Positions 7,440-16,385 of a DNA stretch of 64,000 nt are shown here, piece after piece. The notes beneath the pieces are model-generated. The model searched no databases. It was not told the origin of the DNA and worked only from the letters and a program-made list of their open reading frames with translations. Positions within the stretch are counted from its first letter, which is position 1. Every line of letters starts with the position of its first letter. Source of the DNA: Aneurinibacillus uraniidurans (GTDB lineage: Bacteria; Bacillota; Bacilli; Aneurinibacillales; Aneurinibacillaceae); NCBI RefSeq assembly GCF_028471905.1, contig NZ_CP116902.1, forward strand, positions 122,501 through 186,500, read 5' to 3'. The position numbers and the translations under genes were made by a program.

Positions 7440-8006
7440 CTATTGTGCAGCTGCCAGTTTTTCGATCGCTTCTTTAATGCGAGCGGCTGCCTCTTCGTGT
7501 TTGATACCTTCTTCGAGTTGGACTGGTGGACCGAATACAACGCCTGCAGGTTGGAACCAGCCTTGCTTGGTGCCGTGGATGTATACGGGAACGACCGGGG
7601 CTTTACTTTTACTAACGATAAAGCCGATACCTTTCTTTGCTTCTTGCATTTCACCGCTCTGGGAGCGAGTGCCTTCGATGAAGATAGAGAACAGGTTGCC
7701 GTCTTGAATGAGCTTTAACGTATACTTAAGTGATTTGAGGTCAGCTTGTCCACGCTTTACCGGGAACGCCCCCATCTCAGTGATGAGCCAGGCGAAGAAT
7801 CGTTTGCGGAACAGTTCCTCCTTGGCCATGATGTACATTTTACGCGGGGTATGCGTGCCGACTAATAATGAATCATAGTTGCTTGTGTGATTCATTGCTA
7901 GAATGCAGCCGCCTTCGTGCGGAATATTTTCAATTCCATCAATGCGTACACGGAAGCGGAGATGCAGCCAAAGTTTTACGCAATTGCGGACGATTGTATA
8001 AACCAT
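7440..8006 (-). CDS. 1-acylglycerol-3-phosphate acyltransferase, PlsC-type
   Basis: A 188-aa acyltransferase. The catalytic HX4D motif is NHTSNYDSLL near residue 39, and the substrate-binding motif FIEGTRSQSG lies near residue 110. Both are diagnostic of the PlsC family, which transfers an acyl chain to lysophosphatidic acid at the membrane. An N-terminal hydrophobic or basic stretch (MVYTIVRNCVKLWLHLRFRVR) suits peripheral membrane attachment. ATG 8006 follows TAAGGAG. It is transcribed toward hcp with no clear terminator between them, but hcp has its own promoter. Confidence 0.9.
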   Translation of the reverse strand: MVYTIVRNCVKLWLHLRFRVRIDGIENIPHEGGCILAMNHTSNYDSLLVGTHTPRKMYIMAKEELFRKRFFAWLITEMGAFPVKRGQADLKSLKYTLKLIQDGNLFSIFIEGTRSQSGEMQEAKKGIGFIVSKSKAPVVPVYIHGTKQGWFQPAGVVFGPPVQLEEGIKHEEAAARIKEAIEKLAAAQ

Positions 8007-8116
8007 ATCTTTTAGCTCCTTACAGTGTTTTTTCTGATTATAGCATGAGATTTTAGTACCTGATACTAACTTGGAGAAATTCTTTCATGAATAATGGATG
8101 TGAAAGGAGTGGTACG

Positions 8117-8770
8117 ATGATAGAAAAGCGATACGGTATTATATTTGACATGGATAATACACTGCTGCAGTCCCGCATTGATTTTGGTGGCATGAAGAAA
8201 GCTGTGTTTGAGGAGATGGTAGTAAGAGGTCTGTGTGCGGCTGATCTGGCCTGGAGGGATCATACCGCGTCTCAGTTAATCGAATTGGCTCGGGAATCGG
8301 GGAAGATGACGCAAGAGGCGGAGACGGTCATCTGGGGGGCGGTGGAGCGGTTTGAACGGGAAGGGATGCATGAGGCTATACTGGAGCCGCATGTTCCGGA
8401 TATGCTAGCAGACCTGCATGAGCATGGCTATCTTACTGTACTAACGAACAATGCCCGCTCCGCTGCCGTAGAGGCGCTTACGCGGACCGGGATTGCCCAT
8501 TACTTCGACTATATAGCCGGACGGGAACAGATGACAGCTCTTAAGCCTTCGCCATCCGGGATTTTATATGTGCAGAATCAGTATCCGCATGTGCCAGGAG
8601 AGCGATGGATATTCATCGGAGACTCATGGATTGATGGCAAAGCTGCACAGGATGGAGGCATTCGCTTTTTCGCATATCGGGGAGATGTAGAAGAGATGGA
8701 ACGGCGTGGTGTCCGCCCTCATGTTCATATTCGTCATATGAAGGAGCTTGCTGGGCACGTACGGGATTAG
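8117..8770 (+). CDS. HAD-superfamily hydrolase
   Basis: A 217-aa haloacid dehalogenase-type phosphatase. Motif I is DMDNTLL (nucleophile and acid Asp) near residue 11, motif II is VLTNNARS near 111, the Lys of motif III lies in TALKPSPSG near 142, and motif IV is FIGDSWIDGKA near 165. The helical cap between motifs I and II makes it a subfamily I phosphatase of the phosphoglycolate phosphatase or pyrophosphatase PpaX kind; the substrate is not determinable. ATG 8117 (AAAGGAG) is preferred over an upstream ATG. It is divergent from the acyltransferase gene. Confidence 0.9.
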   Translation: MIEKRYGIIFDMDNTLLQSRIDFGGMKKAVFEEMVVRGLCAADLAWRDHTASQLIELARESGKMTQEAETVIWGAVERFEREGMHEAILEPHVPDMLADLHEHGYLTVLTNNARSAAVEALTRTGIAHYFDYIAGREQMTALKPSPSGILYVQNQYPHVPGERWIFIGDSWIDGKAAQDGGIRFFAYRGDVEEMERRGVRPHVHIRHMKELAGHVRD

Positions 8771-8805
8771 TGACAGTATCAGAAATTCCTTACAGGAAGC
8801 TATTC

Positions 8806-9645
8806 TTACGATTCAAGTGTAAGCGTAAGACGGTTGATTAATTCGTCCTGGGTAAATGGAGTAGTACGCCCGGGTTGGATAATTTGCAGCATAAACGGAC
8901 GGTGCGGATTTTTCATATGATAGTAGCCTGGAACACGCATCGTACGAGACAAGTTCCATATATTCGGATCGGACTGAAACTTACGGCTTAATGCTTGCTG
9001 AATGAGAGGGAATTGTTTTATATCTCCGTTGCGGATTGGCCAGTAGATGTGATAACCGTTGAGTGTTTCTACAATCATTGCATCTGCTAGGTCAGGCATA
9101 TGCTGCTGTAAGAACTGCTGTTTGAGATGTTGAACATGGGACTCGGTACGAACCCCGGTAAGATAGAATAGGCCACCTGATTCCTTGTAGGATACATGTA
9201 TGACCGGATCTTCTGTATCATGCTTCCAGGCTTCTGCGATTGCATCTGCTTCTTCGTGGGATAACGCTTGGGCAGTGCGTTTATTAAGATCAACATCAAT
9301 AAAATGCGCTCGTATCCGCCGGATGTTCTCGTTTTTTGTGCCTCCGCCGTTAATGACCATATGTACGCCATATCCTTTTATGTTGCTTTGATACGGATTG
9401 ATTAGGATATTCCTTGAGTTTGTGAAACGAACATGTAAAACGGATTTTTCAATATCTTTATACGGGCGGGATAGATTAATCGCTATTTTTTTAGAGAGAG
9501 GAGGAGATGGGACGTCATCAATTAGACGAAACCAGAGTGTTTCCCGTTCACTAATACATAGTGCCTGCAGAAAGGCATGGAGGTGTCGGGAGCGTTCCTG
9601 AATGAAAGGGGGAACAGGACGCTTCCGCTTATTCTGTGATGCCAT
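8806..9645 (-). CDS. Orphan RepB-type primase (archaeo-eukaryotic primase fold)
   Basis: A 279-aa protein with the three signature motifs of RepB-like/AEP primases: the acidic metal site in HFIDVDLNKRT (about residues 114-124), the nucleotide-binding motif NGYHIYWPI (about 196-204), and NLSRTMRVPGYYHMKNP (about 231-247) with the conserved R-x-P-G. Such domains usually belong to plasmid or phage replication proteins. Here no helicase, relaxase, iterons or integrase flank it. ATG 9645 (AAGGGGGAG) is chosen because the longer in-frame start at 9738 would overlap ybaK. A priming or polymerase role is inferred; it may be a domesticated replication gene. It lies in a minus-strand run with ybaK and a 113-aa orphan. 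Confidence 0.78.
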   Translation of the reverse strand: MASQNKRKRPVPPFIQERSRHLHAFLQALCISERETLWFRLIDDVPSPPLSKKIAINLSRPYKDIEKSVLHVRFTNSRNILINPYQSNIKGYGVHMVINGGGTKNENIRRIRAHFIDVDLNKRTAQALSHEEADAIAEAWKHDTEDPVIHVSYKESGGLFYLTGVRTESHVQHLKQQFLQQHMPDLADAMIVETLNGYHIYWPIRNGDIKQFPLIQQALSRKFQSDPNIWNLSRTMRVPGYYHMKNPHRPFMLQIIQPGRTTPFTQDELINRLTLTLES

Positions 9646-9730
9646 ACTGTTCTCCCCCTTCCTAGTAGTATTGCTGTATTGTATTCGATTCTCGCAATTC
9701 CGGTCATAGAATACGAGAAAAAGGGGCACT

Positions 9731-10210
9731 CTAGGCATCTTTGGAAATGGAGCCGCATGCAGCGCGGGTGAGGGAGACGAGATGCTGCGGATTCAGGAGA
9801 ACCTGGCAGCCGCGTACTCCGGCACTAATCGAGATGGTATCAAACGAAAGTGCTGCTTCTTCTAGAAAAAACGGGTATTTTTTCTTTAATCCAAGTGGAG
9901 AGACACCGCCACGGATGTAACCGGTAAGAGGCTGAACATCCTTAAGGGGAACGACCTCTACTTTTTTATTGCTGCTAAGTGACGCCAATGCTTTTAGATC
10001 AAGCTCTTTATCACCGGGAATACAGGCAAGCAGAACACCGGTTTTATCTCCTCGTGCAACGAGAGTTTTATAAACTTGCGGCAGCGGGAAATTAATTTTA
10101 GCAGCCACTGTACTTGCTGAGAGGTCAGATTCATCCACTGTATAGGTACGCAACTCATACGGTATTTTATTTTGATCGAGCTGACGCACCGCATTTGTTT
10201 TTTGTGTCAT
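9731..10210 (-). CDS. ybaK: Cys-tRNA(Pro)/Cys-tRNA(Cys) deacylase YbaK
   Basis: A 159-aa YbaK/EbsC-family editing protein that hydrolyses Cys-tRNA(Pro) made in error by prolyl-tRNA synthetase. The family segments are clear: VYKTLVARGD near residue 46, the catalytic Lys among them; a central PGDKELDLKALA stretch; and TGYIRGGVSPLGLKKKYP near residue 95. The length is normal. It sits between an orphan gene and the primase gene on the same strand, spaced by 54 and 85 bases. Confidence 0.95.
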   Translation of the reverse strand: MTQKTNAVRQLDQNKIPYELRTYTVDESDLSASTVAAKINFPLPQVYKTLVARGDKTGVLLACIPGDKELDLKALASLSSNKKVEVVPLKDVQPLTGYIRGGVSPLGLKKKYPFFLEEAALSFDTISISAGVRGCQVLLNPQHLVSLTRAACGSISKDA

Positions 10211-10264
10211 GAGAAGCCTCCTAAAATAGATAAGTATGGCTTTATTGTAGCATCTCGTGAAGTA

Positions 10265-10606
10265 TTATTTCGAAGCTGCTTCAAGAAATTTTTCGAGGAG
10301 TCCTCGTAGATAGGCACCATGTGTAGGGGATAGGTGTTCTAAACGATATAGATGGCTCCACAGAGAGTTATATGTAGAACGGTACTGTTGCGGTGGAATA
10401 TTACCGAACACATGTTGGAGATGTACAAGACGAAAGCGAATATAGTTGCGATGCTCTAGACGATTCGGGAGATCACCCATATCGATTCGAATAATTTGTT
10501 CATTTGTTTCATGAAGTAGTGTCTCGATCATCTTTTGCTGGTTCTGGAAGTATTGTCCATCATACAGCAATCCGTTTTGAAGGGGCTTGTCCTTCAATAA
10601 ATTCAT
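10265..10606 (-). CDS. Uncharacterised helical protein (113 aa)
   Basis: I do not recognise this protein. ATG 10606 is preceded by GAAAGGA. The sequence is basic to neutral and helical, rich in His, Arg and Gln (NRLEHRNYIRFRLVHLQHVF and RSTYNSLWSHLYRLEHL), with no signal peptide or membrane span. It is the first gene of a possible minus-strand run with ybaK and the orphan primase. Nothing further about function can be said. Confidence 0.65.
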   Translation of the reverse strand: MNLLKDKPLQNGLLYDGQYFQNQQKMIETLLHETNEQIIRIDMGDLPNRLEHRNYIRFRLVHLQHVFGNIPPQQYRSTYNSLWSHLYRLEHLSPTHGAYLRGLLEKFLEAASK

Positions 10607-10869
10607 AGTGTAAATCCTTTCTTTTCTCTCTTTATATGAAGTAGAACAATTTGTAATAGTATCCATGCTCAATGGATTATATCATTCTAAAAGAGCTGTA
10701 GCGATTATCATGCATGAATTGCACTATGCAAATATTACAATATGATTCATTGTAGAATATATATAGGTTTTTTAAATTGTAACGGTTTATCTTATATTAT
10801 TATAATATTAAATGTGCTTCAAAGTTTGAAATATTACAGAAAGAAAAAAGTGGGGAGATGGTTTGAGGA

Positions 10870-12555
10870 ATGAAAATTGGTCAAAAGTTACTAGGGGGAG
10901 TTGGGGCTGTCTTACTGCTTCTAGTTATATTGGTAGGAGTAAGTTATTATGAGTTCCGCAATGTAGATGCAACATATACAGAATTAATTAATAGAGAAGA
11001 TCAGAAGATTATACTCATAACCGAAGCAAATTCACTTGTGAATGAACAATCCAAAGCAATTCGCGGGTATTTGCTGTTAGGGGATGAAACTGCTTTACAA
11101 TCGTATGAAAAAGCCGATAGTCGATACCAGGAAGTTAGCAAAAGCTTAGAAGGATTATTGGTGACAGAGAAAGGGCGAAAGCTGCTCATTGAGATGAATA
11201 AACTGAGCGACGACTATGGTGTGATTGCACAACAGTTAATTGCCTATAAAAAACAAAACAAGGTTGCGGAATACCAGCAACTTGTGAAAACACAAGAGCG
11301 TGACGCTGCGCGTAAGTTTACAGAAAAAGCGCAGGAGTTAAAAAAGACGGTTGAGGATTATGTCCAAACGGTAAGTAATGAAGCAAGCGCAAGAGTACAG
11401 GCTGTTAAGCAGTTCCTGCTTATGGTTGCAGGGGCTTCCATTATTTTAGGAGCTGTGATCGCTTTTATCATGAATAAAATTATTTCTGGGCCGATTGTCG
11501 CTATTACAAGAGCGGCTAAAGAGATGGGGGCAGGAGACCTCACGATTGAAGATGTACAGGTTAAAAGCAAGGATGAGATTAGCGAGTTGGCCGCATCATT
11601 TAATCAGACGAAAAATCAATTGCGTGATTTGATTAAAAAGATACAATCCAATACGGAACAGGTCGCCGCTTCGTCAGAAGAGCTATTTGCCAGTTCCGAG
11701 CAGGCCGTACAAGCGACTACCCATGTCTCCTCTGCGGTTGACGAGGTTGCTAGTGGATCAGAGACACAAACACGTGGCATGGATGAAACAAAACGTGCTG
11801 TAGAGGAAAATGCGATCGCCATTCAACGAATTGCTGAATCTACTTCTGCCGTATCCGATTCGGCTATGGAAGTTCTCGCGGAATCCAAGCAAGGAAATGA
11901 AATTATTAAGCGTACCATTAAACAAATGGAAGAAATTCGAGCTTCTGTTATAGAATCAGCAGATGTGATTCGTACCCTCGGGGAAAACTCAAAAGAAATT
12001 GGCAACATTGTTGAAACGATTAATCAGATTGCAGAGCAAACTAACTTGTTGGCGCTTAATGCGGCCATAGAAGCCGCACGAGCTGGCGAACACGGCAAAG
12101 GATTTGCTGTTGTAGCAGATGAAGTTCGAAAGCTGGCTGAACAGTCGAGACAATCTACCGAGCAGATCGCCTCTTTGATCGAAGGAATTCAGCAAAATAC
12201 GGCACATGCTGTACAGGCTATGGAGAAAGGTACGAAAGAGGTAGAGGCAGGCACGGCAGTAGCTAATGATGCAGGGGAAGCGTTTCAACATATTCTGTCG
12301 TCTGTTGAACAGGCTGTTAGCGAGATGCAGGAAGTATCAGCAGCAACAGAAGAAATATCAGCGAGTACCGAGCAGGTTACGGCTTCTGTAGAGCAGATGG
12401 CTAGTATTACTTCAGGTATCTCAGAAAGTATGCAGGGGGTAGCAGCTTCTTCGGAAGAACAATTAGCATCAGCCCAGGAAATCACGGCAGCGGCTGAAAG
12501 CCTAAGTAACCTGGCACAAGAATTACAGCACGAGGTAAGCCTGTTTAAAGTGTAA
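10870..12555 (+). CDS. Methyl-accepting chemotaxis protein with 4-helix-bundle sensor
   Basis: A 561-aa chemoreceptor. Order of parts: first membrane span (about residues 8-28), an extracellular four-helix-bundle sensor (about 30-180, similar to the 4HB_MCP type), second span (about 184-205), a HAMP linker (about 206-258), then the long coiled-coil signalling domain with the conserved hairpin [18 protein letters not shown] near residue 390. It has the same length as the receptor at 27365-29050 and is clearly its paralogue, sharing the signature around IRGYLL-GD in the sensor. It signals through CheW/CheA; the ligand is unknown. The gene is monocistronic with a long AT-rich leader and a terminator. 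Confidence 0.96.
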   Translation: MKIGQKLLGGVGAVLLLLVILVGVSYYEFRNVDATYTELINREDQKIILITEANSLVNEQSKAIRGYLLLGDETALQSYEKADSRYQEVSKSLEGLLVTEKGRKLLIEMNKLSDDYGVIAQQLIAYKKQNKVAEYQQLVKTQERDAARKFTEKAQELKKTVEDYVQTVSNEASARVQAVKQFLLMVAGASIILGAVIAFIMNKIISGPIVAITRAAKEMGAGDLTIEDVQVKSKDEISELAASFNQTKNQLRDLIKKIQSNTEQVAASSEELFASSEQAVQATTHVSSAVDEVASGSETQTRGMDETKRAVEENAIAIQRIAESTSAVSDSAMEVLAESKQGNEIIKRTIKQMEEIRASVIESADVIRTLGENSKEIGNIVETINQIAEQTNLLALNAAIEAARAGEHGKGFAVVADEVRKLAEQSRQSTEQIASLIEGIQQNTAHAVQAMEKGTKEVEAGTAVANDAGEAFQHILSSVEQAVSEMQEVSAATEEISASTEQVTASVEQMASITSGISESMQGVAASSEEQLASAQEITAAAESLSNLAQELQHEVSLFKV

Positions 12556-12565
12556 AGAGAGAGAT

Positions 12566-12612
12566 AAAAGCCTGACATTCTCTTCCTAATAGGGAGGGGG
12601 GTCAGGCTTTTA
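12566..12612 (+). terminator. Intrinsic terminator after the first chemoreceptor gene
   Basis: AAAAGCCTGAC (12566-12576) pairs exactly with GTCAGGCTTTT (12601-12611); the loop is 24 bases. Confidence 0.85.
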
Positions 12613-12686
12613 CTTTGCGCCGCAGAATCTTAAACGATGGTAGAATGGAAGGTAACGATATGAACAAGTAAAGAGGGAGATTATTC

Positions 12687-14096
12687 GTGTACAGAACTGG
12701 AGAAACGAATTACCCGGGCGAGCCGCCATTCGGGGTGCAGGACGGGTTAATACTTGAGCATTATGGCGTGAATGAGTTGCATTTTGATTCGGTTAAAAGC
12801 TATCGAAGTCGGTTTCTTTCCGCCAGGCCGGATCATCCGTGGAACGGTCTGGAGACGAAAGAATTTCTCTATAAAATCGGGGCGTGGGGCAAACTGCGTG
12901 ATACCGGTAAAGAGGGGCTGACACTTGCAGGATTGTTAATGTTTAGTGAGGAGCGGATGATCACCGAGGTGCTCCCTCATTATTTTCTGGAATATCGCAG
13001 TGAAGACGGATCTGGCTTTGGAGAGGACAGATGGACAGATCGAGTGACTTCCCAGGATGGAACATGGTCAGGTAATTTATACGAATTTTATTTTCTGGTT
13101 ATGCCGCGTCTGACCGCACACCTTCAGATTCCATTCCGGGTGGACAGTCTTGTGCGTCGGGATGAAACAGATGTACACATCGCATTACGAGAAGCTTTAG
13201 TAAATACATTAATTCATACGGATTACTACGGGGAACGTGGGGTTGTAGTCGAGCGTGAGACATCCGGTTTTGTGTTTGCAAATCCGGGTTCATTCCGAAT
13301 TGCTCAAACGCAGGCATTTGCCGGTGGGATAAGTGATATACGAAATCCAAACTTGAGTAAAATGTTTTTACTGATTGGCCTTGGTGAGAGAGCAGGTTCT
13401 GGACTCGTCACCATTCGACAGACGTGGAACACAAATAAGTGGGTAATTCCCGAAATTTCGCACCAAGAAACCCCTGCTCGAACAATTTTGACATTACGAA
13501 CAATTGTTGCAGAAACAGAAGAAAAAGCGGATGATTTCCGAACAATGCAGAACTCCGTAAATAACAATACTCCTAAAATAACAGAAAAACAAAACTCCTC
13601 AAATAAGGGGTGGGAGTCCTTAAATAAGGAGTTTATCTCCTATAATAATGGTGAAACCTCCTATAATAAGCCGCTGAACTCCTTGAATAGAGGTGTGAAC
13701 ACCTTAAATAACGATGAAAACTCCTTAAATAAATCCTCGAACTCCTATAATATCGAAGGTTCAGAGATGGTGACAGGAGAGGAGGAAGAATGGGAGGGTA
13801 TAGATGCGCCGGAGATTGAGACGCATATAGTTGTTACCTGGGAGCAGATTTGGGAGATGGGACAATTAGCACGGAAGCGAAAGCGACTCAACCCTTCCAT
13901 TATGGAAGATTTGCTGGTGGAATTGTGTACACAGAAGCCGCTTATGCTCAAAGAGCTTGCACAACTAACGGAACGGACTCCAGATGGCCTGCGAAATAAC
14001 TATTTATCTAAGCTCGTTAAAGAGAACCGTCTTTATCTTCGCTACCCAGATCAGGTCAATCATCCACGCCAAGCATACATTGCTAGGAAAAAGTAA
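12687..14096 (+). CDS. ATP-binding regulator with heptad-repeat linker, missing the AlbA_2 domain
   Basis: A 469-aa member of the AlbA_2/HATPase_c_4 family of putative transcriptional regulators, annotated in genomes as RecG-like ATP-binding proteins. The usual N-terminal AlbA_2 DNA-binding domain of about 130 residues is absent: the frame opens at GTG 12687 (site AGAGGGAG) in the segment that normally follows it. The GHKL-type ATPase is intact, with the N-box EALVNTLIHTDY near residue 173 and the glycine loop GLGERAGSGL near 230. Residues 289-358 are ten consecutive heptads of the form N-S-(L/Y)-N-(K/N)-x-x. A C-terminal winged-helix-like region (about 385-465) follows. Only 75 bases separate the start from the previous terminator, so the missing domain is not hidden upstream. 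Confidence 0.8.
   Translation: MYRTGETNYPGEPPFGVQDGLILEHYGVNELHFDSVKSYRSRFLSARPDHPWNGLETKEFLYKIGAWGKLRDTGKEGLTLAGLLMFSEERMITEVLPHYFLEYRSEDGSGFGEDRWTDRVTSQDGTWSGNLYEFYFLVMPRLTAHLQIPFRVDSLVRRDETDVHIALREALVNTLIHTDYYGERGVVVERETSGFVFANPGSFRIAQTQAFAGGISDIRNPNLSKMFLLIGLGERAGSGLVTIRQTWNTNKWVIPEISHQETPARTILTLRTIVAETEEKADDFRTMQNSVNNNTPKITEKQNSSNKGWESLNKEFISYNNGETSYNKPLNSLNRGVNTLNNDENSLNKSSNSYNIEGSEMVTGEEEEWEGIDAPEIETHIVVTWEQIWEMGQLARKRKRLNPSIMEDLLVELCTQKPLMLKELAQLTERTPDGLRNNYLSKLVKENRLYLRYPDQVNHPRQAYIARKK
13551..13760 (+). repeat. 21-bp tandem repeat, ten units, in frame
   Basis: Ten 21-base units start at 13551 and recur exactly every 21 bases. The first 12 bases of each unit stay near AACTCCTTAAAT while the last part varies. 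Unit 2 (13572) is degenerate. The repeat encodes seven-residue periods such as NSLNKSS, NTLNNDE, TSYNKPL and forms a linker between the ATPase and the winged-helix region. Confidence 0.92.
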
Positions 14097-14099
14097 GAG

Positions 14100-14133
14100 A
14101 AAAGCAGCGTTCTAATGAACGGCTGCTTTTTTC
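14100..14133 (+). terminator. Intrinsic terminator after the repeat ATPase gene
   Basis: AAAAGCAGC-GTTC (14100-14112) pairs with GAAC-G-GCTGCTTTT (14117-14130) with one bulged G and a four-base loop, followed by T residues. Confidence 0.85.
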
Positions 14134-14273
14134 TTGTTTTATCTTATTGGTTATCACTTTATTCATAGGGTAAAAATACATGGCTCTTAGTGCGGTAAAA
14201 TTGTGGGGGGAATTACATAAAAAGGTCGTGTATAATGAAGCAATAAGAATTGCTAATTAAGGAGCGTGAATGA

Positions 14274-16316
14274 ATGATGCGGACCATCATGGACAGTATC
14301 CCGGACTTTGTATGCTTCCGGGACAGAGAGGGAAGATGGCTAGCCGCTAACTCTTTTGCTTTACGCTTTTTTGGACTAGGAACGACGACTTATCAAGGAA
14401 AGACGGCAGAGGAGCTTACATCATTCGTTACGTGTAATCTAGATGTATTTATGAACTGTACACAATCAGATAAGGAAGTCTGGGCTACAGGTAAGATGAT
14501 GCGTATTGAACAAGAACTGCGGCTTCCGAATGGACATCCCGTATTTTTGGATACGGTAAAAGTTCCGGTGTATAAAGAAGATGGACAGCCAAAAGAACTG
14601 ATTGTAATCGGGCGGGATGTTACGATGCATAAACAGGCTGAGCGCCTGTTGAAAGAAAGCGAACAGCGCTATCGCTCGCTGGTTGAGTACAATGCGGATG
14701 CTGTTTTTACGCATGATCTTGCAGGTCGCTTCATGAGTATGAATAAAGCAACAGAAGGAATGACCGGCTATTTTGAGGAGGAACTCCTGTATCATACTCC
14801 GTTTCGGATGATTCTACCGGAAGACAGAGTTCGGGCGCAGGCACACTTTGAGCGAGCGAAAGAAGGAAAGGCGCAAAACTATGATGTTACGATTGTGCAC
14901 AAGTCAGGACGGCATGTGCACGTTAATGTGGCAAATATCCCGATTATTGTGGATGAAGAAGTTGTAGGTGTATATGGCATTGCCAAAGATATTACGGAGC
15001 GGAGCATGGCAGAGAAGCGCGTTGCGTATATGGCATACCATGATGAACTAACCGGTTTGATTAACCGACGTTTCTATAAACAGAAGCTTCAGGAAGCACT
15101 TTGTGAAGCGGAAGTGAATGAAAGTCGGATGGCGATTTTGTTTATGGATATGGATCGTTTTAAAAATGTGAACGATTCGATGGGACATGCGTTTGGGGAT
15201 GAACTGCTGCGCATGATTGCGGATCGTCTGCGTTTCTGCTTGGAGGAGCATCATGTGCTTGCGCGTCTTGGTGGGGATGAATTCACGTTATTGTGTCGCG
15301 ATGTACAGGATGAGCAGGAAGTGAGTGAAATAGCCAATCGTATTGCTATGGTGTTGGATGACCCCTTTAAGTTAAATGGATTCGAGTTTCATATGACGGC
15401 AAGTATGGGCATCTCTATGTATCCGAGGGATGGTCAGGATAGTGAAACACTCATGCGTCATGCTGATATCGCCATGTATCATGCTAAAAGTCAAGGTGTG
15501 AGTTATCAGTATTATCGTCCCGGTATGAATAGAAAATCACATGACTCCTGGCTGCTTGAACGAGAATTGCGCAAAGGGTTGGAACGTGAGGAGTTCACCG
15601 TATATTATCAACCGCAGATGAACATTGCGACGGGTAAAATTATTGGCGCAGAAGCGTTGATTCGCTGGATTCATCCGGAGAAAGGATTCATTTCGCCAGG
15701 TGAATTTATTCCACTGGCAGAAGAGATTGGACTCATTGTTCCGCTGGGTAACTGGGTGCTCGACAAAGCATGCAAACAGAATAAGCTATGGCAGGAAGCG
15801 GGGCTACCGCCCATTAAGGTGGGAGTGAACCTGTCGTTTCGCCAGTTTGTGCAGCAGGACCTGGCTCGCACGGTAGCCGATACGTTACAAAGCACCGGAT
15901 TGGATTCCTCTTACTTAGACTTGGAGATCACTGAATCGATGACGATGGAAGTGGAGCGGGCGATGGAAGTGCTTGCGCAGCTACGGTCACTTGGAGTCAG
16001 CATTAGCATGGATGACTTTGGTACGGGGTATAGTTCGCTTACGCATCTGACTAAATTTCCGATTGATAAGCTAAAAATTGATCAGTCATTTATCCGTAAT
16101 ATTACAGATGGGGCCAATGATGCAGCGATTGCCGCAACGATTGTGACGATGGCGAAAAATTTAAAGCTGAGAGCGATTGCGGAAGGTGTCGAAACAGATG
16201 ACCAATTGCAGTTCCTGCAGCAATGCGGTTGCGATGAAATTCAAGGGTATTGGCTTAGTCCGCCAGTGCCAGCAGAGAAATTTGAGCAGATTCTGGCAAG
16301 TAATTCGTGTGTATAG
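14274..16316 (+). CDS. PAS-PAS-GGDEF-EAL cyclic-di-GMP signalling protein
   Basis: A 680-aa cytoplasmic protein with no membrane span. Two PAS domains (about residues 1-120 and 125-245) precede a diguanylate cyclase domain with the intact active-site motif in LARLGGDEFTLL near residue 330, and a phosphodiesterase domain with the intact signature IIGAEALIRW near residue 458. The EAL domain also has ITESMTMEVE, MDDFGTGYSS and the loop Glu in IAEGVETDDQ. Both catalytic halves look active, so the protein may synthesise or degrade c-di-GMP depending on the PAS signal. ATG 14274 follows AAGGAG; a -10 hexamer TATAAT is at 14231-14236. It is monocistronic. Confidence 0.95.
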   Translation: MMRTIMDSIPDFVCFRDREGRWLAANSFALRFFGLGTTTYQGKTAEELTSFVTCNLDVFMNCTQSDKEVWATGKMMRIEQELRLPNGHPVFLDTVKVPVYKEDGQPKELIVIGRDVTMHKQAERLLKESEQRYRSLVEYNADAVFTHDLAGRFMSMNKATEGMTGYFEEELLYHTPFRMILPEDRVRAQAHFERAKEGKAQNYDVTIVHKSGRHVHVNVANIPIIVDEEVVGVYGIAKDITERSMAEKRVAYMAYHDELTGLINRRFYKQKLQEALCEAEVNESRMAILFMDMDRFKNVNDSMGHAFGDELLRMIADRLRFCLEEHHVLARLGGDEFTLLCRDVQDEQEVSEIANRIAMVLDDPFKLNGFEFHMTASMGISMYPRDGQDSETLMRHADIAMYHAKSQGVSYQYYRPGMNRKSHDSWLLERELRKGLEREEFTVYYQPQMNIATGKIIGAEALIRWIHPEKGFISPGEFIPLAEEIGLIVPLGNWVLDKACKQNKLWQEAGLPPIKVGVNLSFRQFVQQDLARTVADTLQSTGLDSSYLDLEITESMTMEVERAMEVLAQLRSLGVSISMDDFGTGYSSLTHLTKFPIDKLKIDQSFIRNITDGANDAAIAATIVTMAKNLKLRAIAEGVETDDQLQFLQQCGCDEIQGYWLSPPVPAEKFEQILASNSCV

Positions 16317-16318
16317 CG

Positions 16319-16356
16319 AAAAGGAGCAATCTCATCTGAATGGGACTGCTCCTTTT
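16319..16356 (+). terminator. Intrinsic terminator after the GGDEF-EAL gene
   Basis: AAAAGGAGCA (16319-16328) pairs with TGCTCCTTTT (16347-16356), with further T residues. Confidence 0.85.
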
Positions 16357-16385
16357 TTAATGATGGTGCCTTACGTTAGAAATAC

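Noticed and set aside
10692-10716. Sigma-D-like motif before the first chemoreceptor (TAAA ... GCGATTAT)
   Set aside because: The spacing is about nine bases instead of about fifteen, so it does not fit the sigma-D consensus.
12612-12686. Hidden AlbA_2 domain or frameshift upstream of the repeat ATPase
   Set aside because: Only 75 bases lie between the previous terminator and the GTG start, with no coding similarity, so the domain is absent rather than frameshifted.
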